Source: Streptomyces clavifer (lineage in GTDB: Bacteria > Actinomycetota > Actinomycetes > Streptomycetales > Streptomycetaceae). Taken from it: 64,000 bases of DNA. Position numbers and translations under genes: made by a program. Shown here piece after piece: positions 27,515-34,855 of this stretch. Numbering within the stretch: the first letter of the stretch is position 1; the number at the start of each line of letters is the position of its first letter. The stretch is taken from positions 186,001 through 250,000 of the forward strand of contig BMWJ01000005.1 of NCBI GenBank assembly GCA_014651175.1, read 5' to 3'. A model generated the notes under the pieces. That model did no database searches, was not told the origin of the DNA, and saw only the letters and a program-made list of their open reading frames with translations.

Positions 27515-29050
27515 ATGCTGCTCGCCCGGCTCGCCCACGTGTCCCTGGAGGTCGCCGCGACGTCGGCCCGGACCCGGAAGGTCGCCCTCCTCGCCGACCT
27601 GTTCCGGGACACCGGCCCGGACGACGTCCCGGTCGTCATCCCGTACCTCGCCGGCCGCCTCCCGCAGGGGCGGCTCGGCATCGGGTGGCGCGCCCTCGGC
27701 GACCCGGTGGCACCCGCGGACGCGGCCGCGCTGACGGTCTCCGGCGTCGACGCGGAGCTGACGGAGATCGGGGCGCTCTCCGGCCCCGGCTCACAGGCCG
27801 CCCGCAAGGAGCGCCTCCAGCGGCTGCTCGGCGCGGCCACCGCCGACGAACAGCACTTCCTGCACGCACTGCTCACCGGAGAGGTGCGGCAGGGAGCACT
27901 GGACGCCGTCGCCATCGACGCCCTGGCCGCCGCCACCGGCACGCCGCCCGCCGGGGTACGCCGTGCCGTCATGCTCGCCGGATCACTCCAGTCCGTCGCC
28001 CGGGCACTGCTGGCCGACGGTCCCGGGGCGCTCGCGGCCTTCCGCCTCACCGTCGGCCGGCCCGTCATGCCGATGCTCGCGCACTCCGCGCGCTCGGTCA
28101 CCGAGGCCGTCGACAAGCTGGGGCCGTGCGCGGTGGAGGAGAAGCTCGACGGCATCCGCGTACAGGTGCACCGCGACGGACCGCGGGTGCGGGCCTACAC
28201 GCGCACGCTCGACGACATCACCGACCGGCTGCCCGAACTGGTCACGGCGGTCGCGGGCTTCCGCGGCGACCGGTTCATCCTCGACGGCGAAGTGATCGCA
28301 CTCGGGCCCGGCGGCAGGCCGCGGCCCTTCCAGGAGACCGCCGCGCGGGTCGGCTCGCGGCGCGACGTCGCCGCCGCGGCGGCAGCCGTTCCCGTGGTCC
28401 CCGTCTTCTTCGACGTGCTGTCCGTCGACGGACGCGACCTCCTGGACCTGCCCCTCACCGAGCGGCACACGGAGCTGGCCGAGCTGGTCCCGGAGCCGAT
28501 GAGGGTCAGGCGCGTCGTCGTGACGGACCCCGGGGACGAGGCGGCGCGTGAGACCGCGGGGGCGTTCTTCGAGTCCACCCTGGCCCACGGACACGAGGGC
28601 GTGGTGGTCAAGGGCCTGGAAGCCGCCTACAGCGCGGGCCGCCGGGGCGCGTCCTGGCTGAAGGTGAAACCCGTGCACACCCTGGACCTCGTGGTGCTGG
28701 CGGCCGAATGGGGACACGGCAGGCGCACCGGGAAGCTGTCCAACCTCCACCTGGGAGCGAGGCGGCAGGACGGATCCTTCGCCATGCTCGGAAAGACCTT
28801 CAAAGGACTCACGGACAAGATGCTCGCCTGGCAGACCGAACGTCTGCGGGGACTGTCCACCGACGACGACGGACACGTCGTCACCGTGCGGCCGGAGCTC
28901 GTCGTCGAGATCGCCTACGACGGCCTCCAGCGCTCGACCCGCTACCCGGCCGGGGTCACCCTGCGGTTCGCCCGGGTGCTTCGGTACCGGGAGGACAAGT
29001 CGCCGCAGGAGGCGGACACGGTCGACACGGTGCTGGGCCTGGGGACATGA
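27515..29050 (+). CDS. ligB: ATP-dependent DNA ligase (LigB-type)
   Basis: 511 residues. An N-terminal helical DNA-binding domain (1-200) is followed by the adenylation domain, whose nucleotide-attachment motif is EEKLDGIRVQVHR (Lys210). Motif III-like ILDGEVIALGP, motif IV HEGVVVKG and motif V SWLKVKP lie in order, then the OB-fold with VVEIAYDGLQRSTRYP. Length and organisation match mycobacterial LigB and Streptomyces LigB-like ligases. It seals nicks using ATP, in addition to the essential NAD-dependent ligase. A hairpin shared with the converging NDH-2 gene lies directly after the stop. Confidence 0.93.
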   Translation: MLLARLAHVSLEVAATSARTRKVALLADLFRDTGPDDVPVVIPYLAGRLPQGRLGIGWRALGDPVAPADAAALTVSGVDAELTEIGALSGPGSQAARKERLQRLLGAATADEQHFLHALLTGEVRQGALDAVAIDALAAATGTPPAGVRRAVMLAGSLQSVARALLADGPGALAAFRLTVGRPVMPMLAHSARSVTEAVDKLGPCAVEEKLDGIRVQVHRDGPRVRAYTRTLDDITDRLPELVTAVAGFRGDRFILDGEVIALGPGGRPRPFQETAARVGSRRDVAAAAAAVPVVPVFFDVLSVDGRDLLDLPLTERHTELAELVPEPMRVRRVVVTDPGDEAARETAGAFFESTLAHGHEGVVVKGLEAAYSAGRRGASWLKVKPVHTLDLVVLAAEWGHGRRTGKLSNLHLGARRQDGSFAMLGKTFKGLTDKMLAWQTERLRGLSTDDDGHVVTVRPELVVEIAYDGLQRSTRYPAGVTLRFARVLRYREDKSPQEADTVDTVLGLGT

Positions 29051-29054
29051 CCGA

Positions 29055-29079
29055 GGCCCCCGCCGGTGCGGCGGGGGCC
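29055..29079. terminator. Bidirectional hairpin terminator
   Basis: An 11-bp perfect stem GGCCCCCGCCG / CGGCGGGGGCC with a GTG loop. It lies between the convergent DNA ligase and NDH-2 stops. Confidence 0.75.
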
Positions 29080-29104
29080 GGGGCATGCCATCGGTCGGCC
29101 GTGG

Positions 29105-30466
29105 TCAGCCGTGGTCGGCCGGCGACGCGGTCCGCGCGTGGATCTGTTCCGGCGTGAGATAGGCGTCGGTGTACTCGAAGTCGCGCAGGGTGGCCGGCTT
29201 GCGGGCCTGGAAACCGGTCCGTACGAAGTCGTCGCCCGCGATCGCGTTCAGCAACCAGTTCGTCAGGACGCGGGTCTTGGCGACGTTGGTCCGCAGGCCC
29301 GTCCAGTGGTAGCCGCGCGCCACCACCTGGGCCGGCACGCCCTTCAGCTCGATGCCCAGCGGCTTGGAGACCGCGTCCCGGCCGCCGAGGTCCACGACGA
29401 GACCGAGGTCCTTGTGGACGTACTGCTGCAGCGGACGGCCACGCAGCGAGGCGATGAGGTTGTCCGCCAGGACACGCCCCTGCCGCATGGCGTGCTGCGC
29501 GGTCGGAGGGCAGATCGCCCCGTCGCCCTTCGCCAGGTCCGGCACCGCGGCCGAGTCGCCCAGGGCGAACACCCCGTCCGCCCCGGGCACCTGCATCTCC
29601 GGCGTCACCGCGAGCCTGCCGCGCACCGTCTCCGTGCCGAGGGTGGCGACGAGAGGGCTGGCCGCGACTCCGGCGGTCCAGATGAGCGTGCGGCAGGGCA
29701 GCACCCGGCCGTCGGTGAAGGTCACCTTGTCCGGTGCGGCCTCGGCCACCGAGACACCGAGCGAGACCTCGATGCCGCGCTTGCGCAGGATCTCCATCGC
29801 GGTGACGCCCAGCTTGTCGCCCAGCTCCGGCATCAGCTTGGGCGCGATGTCGATCAGATGCCACTTGATCAGCTTCGGGTCCAGCCGGGGGTAGTGCCGG
29901 ACGGCGTTGGCGGTCAGCCGCTGCAGGCAGGCAGCGGTCTCCGTACCGGCGTATCCGCCGCCCACCACGACGAACTGCAGCCGGGACTCCCGCTCCGCCT
30001 CGTCCTGGCTGGCGTCGGCCAGGTCGAGCTGGGAGATGACGTGGTCCCGGATGTAGGCGGCCTCGGCCAGGGTCTTCATGCCCTGCGCGTTCTCCACCAG
30101 CCCGGGGATGTCGAACGTCCGGGTGACACTGCCGGCCGCCAGCACGAGGTGGTCGTACGGCTCGTTCACGATCTCGTCGGTGATCTTGCGGATAACACAG
30201 ATCTTCGCCTTGGTGTCCACCCCGATGGCGCCACCCGGCACGATCCGCGTGCGGTGGCGCCGGCTGCGGCGCAGGGAGACGGCGACCGACTGCGGAGTGA
30301 GCACCCCGGACGCCACCTGGGGGAGCAGGGGAAGGTAGAGCTGGTACGAGAACGGCGTGACGAGGGCGATGTCCGCCTCACCGGGGGCGAGGCTGCGTTC
30401 GAGCCGACGCACGCACTCGACTCCGGCGAAGCCTGCACCGACAACGAGGATCCTGGGTCGTGCCAC
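29105..30466 (-). CDS. ndh: Type II NADH dehydrogenase (NDH-2)
   Basis: 453 residues; FAD enzyme that passes electrons from NADH to menaquinone at the inner face of the membrane without pumping protons. FAD-binding Rossmann ILVVGAGFAGVECVRRLE at the N-terminus, NADH-binding VVVGGGYAGTETAACL mid-protein, and a second FAD contact DGVFALGDSAAVP. PPTAQHAMRQG is the quinone-site region. No membrane helix; members attach by a C-terminal amphipathic segment. I chose the GTG at 30464-30466 behind AAGGGACG, while an ATG 11 codons upstream is an alternative. Confidence 0.9.
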   Translation of the reverse strand: MARPRILVVGAGFAGVECVRRLERSLAPGEADIALVTPFSYQLYLPLLPQVASGVLTPQSVAVSLRRSRRHRTRIVPGGAIGVDTKAKICVIRKITDEIVNEPYDHLVLAAGSVTRTFDIPGLVENAQGMKTLAEAAYIRDHVISQLDLADASQDEAERESRLQFVVVGGGYAGTETAACLQRLTANAVRHYPRLDPKLIKWHLIDIAPKLMPELGDKLGVTAMEILRKRGIEVSLGVSVAEAAPDKVTFTDGRVLPCRTLIWTAGVAASPLVATLGTETVRGRLAVTPEMQVPGADGVFALGDSAAVPDLAKGDGAICPPTAQHAMRQGRVLADNLIASLRGRPLQQYVHKDLGLVVDLGGRDAVSKPLGIELKGVPAQVVARGYHWTGLRTNVAKTRVLTNWLLNAIAGDDFVRTGFQARKPATLRDFEYTDAYLTPEQIHARTASPADHG

Positions 30467-30746
30467 GGTGTGCGTCCCTTCTCGGGCTTGGGCGGTCATC
30501 GCTCGCCTGCCCCGTATCCGGAGCCAGTCACTCCCTCATCCTCACCGCAGGGGACGCGGTTCGCCTCCTGTGCGCCACGGGAGGCGGCCGCCCGGGCCGG
30601 GGACCGTGCCACTCCCTGCCGTCCGGGAGGGCGGTGTCCCGGTGCGGGCGAGCGGTCCCCCCGGCTGCAGCAACACCGTGCGGTGGCGTACCGGCCCGGT
30701 CCGAGTGCGTCAGGCGTCCCCGGGCCGGGCCGGGCCGTCGCTCGGC

Positions 30747-32528
30747 TCACCCGTGCCAGGACCGCCACAGCGCCGCGTACGCGCCGTCCGCCGCCACCAG
30801 CTCGTCGTGGCTGCCCAGCTCGGTGATCCGGCCGTCCTCGACGACCGCGATCACGTCGGCATCGTGCGCCGTGTGCAGTCGGTGCGCGATGGCGATCACC
30901 GTCCGGCCGTCCAGCACCCGGGCCAGCGAACGCTCCAGATGCCGTGCCGCCCGAGGATCCAGGAGCGAGGTCGCCTCGTCCAGCACCAGGGTGTGCGGGT
31001 CCGCCAGGACCAGCCTGGCCAGCGCGATCTGCTGTGCCTGCGCCGGAGTGAGGGCCAGACCGCCGGAGCCCACCTCCGCGTCCAAGCCGTCCGTCAGGGC
31101 CTTCGCCCATCCGTCCGCGTCGACCGCCGCGAGCGAGGCCCACAGCTCCGCGTCCCCGGCCCCCGCGCGGGCCAGCAACAGATTGTCCCGCAGCGAGCCC
31201 ACGAACACATGGTGCTCCTGATTGACCAGGGCCACGTGGGTCCGCACCCGCTCCGCCGTCATGCGGGACAGCTCGGCCCCTCCCAGCGTGACCTCACCGG
31301 TCCGCGGCGCGTAGATGCCGGCCAGCAGACGTCCCAGCGTGGACTTGCCCGCACCGGACGGCCCTACCAGGGCCAGCCGGGTGCCCGGGGCGATGTCCAG
31401 CGACACCTCGTGCAGGACGTCCACACCGGCGCGGTAGCCGAAACGCACCTCCGCGGCCCGGACCTCCCGGCCGTCGGGGCCGACTCCGTCGTCGCCCGCG
31501 TCCGGCTCGATCTCACGGACGCCGACGAGCCTGGCCAGGGACACCTGGGCGACCTGCAACTCGTCGTACCAGCGCAGGATCAGACCGAGCGGGTCCACCA
31601 TCATCTGGGCCAGCAGCGCCCCCGTCGTCAACTGCCCGACACTGAGCCATCCCTCGATCACGAACCAGCCGCCGAGCATCAGCACCGCACCGAGGATCGT
31701 CACATAGGTGGCGTTGATGACGGGGAACAGCACCGAACGCAGGAAGAGCGTGTAGCGCTCCCACGCCGTCCACTCCGTGACCCGCCGGTCCGAGAGCGCG
31801 ACCCTGCCCGCACCCAGCCGGTGGGCCTCCACGGTCCGTCCGGCGTCCACGGTCTCCGCGAGCATCGCCGCGACCGCCGCGTACCCGGCGGCCTCCGAGC
31901 GGTAGGCCGAGGGCGCCCGCCGGAAATACCAGCGGCATCCGACGATCAGCACCGGCAGGGCGATCAGCACCGCCAGGGCCAGCGGCGGTGCGGTGACGGT
32001 GAGCGCGCCGAGCAGCAGCGCGATCCACACGACGCCGATCGCCAGCTGCGGGACGGCCTCGCGCATCGCGTTGGCCAGCCTGTCGATGTCCGTGGTGATC
32101 CTGGAGAGCAGGTCACCGGTCCCGGCCCGCTCCAGGACACCCGGCGGCAGCCCGACCGACCGTACGAGGAAGTCCTCGCGCAGGTCGGCCAGCATCTCCT
32201 CGCCGAGCATCGCTCCGCGCAGCCGCATGGTCCGGGTGAACACCGTCTGGATGACCAGTGCCAGTGCGAACACCGCCGCGGTGCGCTCCAGATGGAGGTC
32301 GGTGACCCCGTTGGACAGGTCCTCGACCAGTCCGCCCAGCAGGTACGGGCCGGTGATCGACGCGATCACCGCGACCGCGTTGACCGCGATGAGCACCACG
32401 AACGGCCGGCGGTGACGCCGAAACAGGGAGCGGACGTAGGCCTGTACGGTCGTCGGGGTGCCGACCGGCAGCGTCGTCGCCGACTCCGGGGCGGCCGGGT
32501 CGTACGCCGGTTGTGCGACGCCGATCAT
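30747..32528 (-). CDS. ABC exporter half-transporter, subunit with intact Walker A but altered signature
   Basis: 593 residues: six membrane helices (about 30-320) then a nucleotide-binding domain. Walker A is intact (ALVGPSGAGKST, about 385-395), Walker B is TLVLDEATSLLD with the catalytic Glu, and the switch His is present (IAIAHRLH). The signature, however, reads LTPAQAQQIALARL instead of LSGGQ. Its start overlaps the stop of the partner gene (ATGA). Paired with that partner, it forms a heterodimer with one canonical and one degenerate ATP site. Substrate unknown. Confidence 0.9.
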   Translation of the reverse strand: MIGVAQPAYDPAAPESATTLPVGTPTTVQAYVRSLFRRHRRPFVVLIAVNAVAVIASITGPYLLGGLVEDLSNGVTDLHLERTAAVFALALVIQTVFTRTMRLRGAMLGEEMLADLREDFLVRSVGLPPGVLERAGTGDLLSRITTDIDRLANAMREAVPQLAIGVVWIALLLGALTVTAPPLALAVLIALPVLIVGCRWYFRRAPSAYRSEAAGYAAVAAMLAETVDAGRTVEAHRLGAGRVALSDRRVTEWTAWERYTLFLRSVLFPVINATYVTILGAVLMLGGWFVIEGWLSVGQLTTGALLAQMMVDPLGLILRWYDELQVAQVSLARLVGVREIEPDAGDDGVGPDGREVRAAEVRFGYRAGVDVLHEVSLDIAPGTRLALVGPSGAGKSTLGRLLAGIYAPRTGEVTLGGAELSRMTAERVRTHVALVNQEHHVFVGSLRDNLLLARAGAGDAELWASLAAVDADGWAKALTDGLDAEVGSGGLALTPAQAQQIALARLVLADPHTLVLDEATSLLDPRAARHLERSLARVLDGRTVIAIAHRLHTAHDADVIAVVEDGRITELGSHDELVAADGAYAALWRSWHG

Positions 32529-34453
32529 GCCCTCTCCTCGAATTCCTCGATCGCTTCGGCCGACGGCGACGCGTCGGCTCCCACGAGTTCGTCCTGCGCG
32601 GCGGACGCCGCGATGTCGTCATCGGTCTCACGGGTGACGACCGCCCGGTACAGCGGCTCGTCGCGCAGCAGATCGCGGTGCGCCCCGGCCGCGACGACCG
32701 TGCCCCCGTGCACCAGCACCACGCGGTCGGCCAGGTCCAGCAGCAGCGGGGACGAGGCGAACGCCACCGTCGTACGACCTCGGCGCAGCCGTCTGATCCC
32801 GGCGGCGACGCGGGCCTCCGTGTGCGAGTCGACGGCCGACGTCGGCTCGTCGAGGACCAGTGCCTCCGGGTCGGTGACCAGCGAGCGGGCCAGCGCGAGG
32901 CGTTGGCGCTGACCACCGGAAAGGGACCGGCCGCGCTCGGTGATCCGGGTGCGCATCGGGTCGCCCCCGGTGTCGAGGGACGCCTGGGCCAGCGCGTCCA
33001 GCACATCACCGCACTGGGCGGCGTCCAGGGCGTCCCCGGGCGAGACCGCCCCGGAGGACGGCACGTCGAGCAGCTCGCGCAGCGTCCCGGACAGCAGCAC
33101 CGGGTCCTTGTCCTGCACCAGCACCGCGGTCCGCGCCGAGTCGAGCGGCAGCTCGTCCAGGGGGACACCGCCGAGCAGCACCGAGGGGAGCGGTGCCGGC
33201 GCGGTGCGCTTTCCGTCGTCCGTAGTGGTGCCGGCGCCCGCAGCGGGGTCCTTTCCGACGTCCGGCCCGGTGCCCGGCGCGGTCTCCGCCCCGGTCTCCG
33301 CCTCGGCGTGTCCGCCGAGGCGCTCGGCCAGGCGGCCGGCCTCGTCGGGGTCGCCGCAGACCACGGCGGTGAACTGCCCCCGCGCCGCAAACAGCCCGGT
33401 CACCGGGTCGTACAGATCGCCCTCGGGCACCATGGCGTCGATCGTCGACGGCCGCGTACTGCGTTCCAGGGACAGCACGCGGACCGCGCGTTGGGCGGAG
33501 GGCCTCGAGAAGGAGTACGCCATGGCGATCTCCTCGAAGTGCCGCAGAGGGAAGAGCATCAGCGTCGCGGCGCTGTACACCGTGACCAGCTGCCCCACGT
33601 CGATGCGGCCGTCCCGGGCCAGAGCGGCCCCGTACCAGACCAGCGAGATCAGCAGGACTCCCGGCAGGAACACCTGGATCGCCGAGATGAGCGCCCACAT
33701 CCGGGCACTGCCGACGGCAGCCTCACGCACTTCCTGGGAGGCGCGCCGGTAGCGGCCGAGGAAGAGCTCCTCGCCGCCGATGCCGCGCAGCACGCGCAGG
33801 CCGGCGACCGTGTCGGAGGCCAGTTCGGTGGCCTTGCCCGCCTTCTCGCGCTGGATGTCCGCGCGCCGGGTGGCCCGGGGGAGCAGGGGCAGGACGGTCA
33901 GCGCGAGCACCGGCATGGCGATCGCGACCAGCACCCCGAGCGAGGGCAGGTAGAGGACCAGCCCGACGCAGATCAGTACGAGGGCGGTGGCCGCGGCGGC
34001 GAAGCGCGACAGCGCCTCGACGAACCAGCCGATCTTCTCGACGTCGCCGGTGGAGACGGCGACCACCTCGCCCGCGGCGACCCGCCTGGTCAGTGCCGAT
34101 CCGAGCTCGGCGGTCTTGCGCGCGAGCAGTTGCTGGACCCGGGCCGCGGCGGTGATCCAGTTGGTGACCGCCGTGCGGTGGAGCATGGTGTCGCCCACGG
34201 CGATCAGGATGCCGAGGACCAGGATCAGCGCGCCGGCCTGCGCGAGTCCCCTGCGGGAGCCATCGATGACGGCCTGGACCGCGAGTCCCACGACGAGGGG
34301 CAGGCCGGCGATCGCGCACTGGTGCATGAGGCCCCAGGAGAGCGACTTGAGCTGGCCGGTGAGCTGATTGCGGCCGAGCCAGTAGAGGAAGCGTGGGCCT
34401 GACCGGACATCGGGATCGCCGGGATCTGAGTACGGAAGATCGCGAATCTGCAT
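32525..34453 (-). CDS. ABC exporter half-transporter, subunit with degenerate P-loop
   Basis: 642 residues, N-terminal membrane domain (about 40-320) and C-terminal ATP-binding domain. The P-loop is lost: residues 365-373 read VCGDPDEAG, with no GxxGxGKS. The following segment has an unusual Gly/Thr/Pro-rich insertion (385-422). The signature LSGGQ (511-515) and Walker B ALVLDE (531-536) are intact, but the switch histidine is replaced (VAFASSPLLL). The start at 34453 is MQIRDLPYSDPGDPDV. The downstream partner overlaps by 4 bases. This is the classic non-catalytic half of an asymmetric exporter. Confidence 0.9.
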   Translation of the reverse strand: MQIRDLPYSDPGDPDVRSGPRFLYWLGRNQLTGQLKSLSWGLMHQCAIAGLPLVVGLAVQAVIDGSRRGLAQAGALILVLGILIAVGDTMLHRTAVTNWITAAARVQQLLARKTAELGSALTRRVAAGEVVAVSTGDVEKIGWFVEALSRFAAAATALVLICVGLVLYLPSLGVLVAIAMPVLALTVLPLLPRATRRADIQREKAGKATELASDTVAGLRVLRGIGGEELFLGRYRRASQEVREAAVGSARMWALISAIQVFLPGVLLISLVWYGAALARDGRIDVGQLVTVYSAATLMLFPLRHFEEIAMAYSFSRPSAQRAVRVLSLERSTRPSTIDAMVPEGDLYDPVTGLFAARGQFTAVVCGDPDEAGRLAERLGGHAEAETGAETAPGTGPDVGKDPAAGAGTTTDDGKRTAPAPLPSVLLGGVPLDELPLDSARTAVLVQDKDPVLLSGTLRELLDVPSSGAVSPGDALDAAQCGDVLDALAQASLDTGGDPMRTRITERGRSLSGGQRQRLALARSLVTDPEALVLDEPTSAVDSHTEARVAAGIRRLRRGRTTVAFASSPLLLDLADRVVLVHGGTVVAAGAHRDLLRDEPLYRAVVTRETDDDIAASAAQDELVGADASPSAEAIEEFEERA

Positions 34454-34855
34454 GACGTCCCAAGGATCGGAAGGGCGGAGATCCGTGGCGGACCTCGTGG
34501 AACAGTGGGGGACCAAACCGTGCAAGGTTCGCGTCCTGCCCCTGTCCCAGGCAAGCGATTATTCAGGGCCGGGTTACCGGGCCGTGGAGCCGGGGCCCGA
34601 TCCGCCCTGTACGGCGGGGTGTTGGGAGCCCGTGCCCGAGCAGGCCCTCTTCCACCCGCCGGGGTGAGGCCGTGGATCCGCCGCGGGAGCCCTCGGACTT
34701 GGGGGAGACGCGGATCGGTGGGACCGGCGCGGTCTTGGTGGCCGCGTCGTACCGACCGGAACCGGGGCCCCGCCGGAATCCGTGGTGTGGGTGGAGAGCG
34801 CCGCTCGGCCGGTGGGCCGCGGTCGTCGCCACGGGTCCGCGCGGGCGCCCCGGTT
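34454..34855. other. Intergenic region without a supported gene
   Basis: About 400 bases between the ABC exporter start and the end of the FAD/Fe-S dehydrogenase, both on the minus strand. It should hold the exporter promoter. A plus-strand frame from 34452 to 34667 is open, but its composition (Pro/Gly-rich tail) and its total overlap with the promoter region argue against a gene. No strong hairpin seen. Confidence 0.4.

Noticed and set aside
34452-34667. 71-codon plus-strand frame in the ABC exporter promoter region
   Set aside because: No ribosome site or family resemblance, and it sits where the exporter promoter must be.
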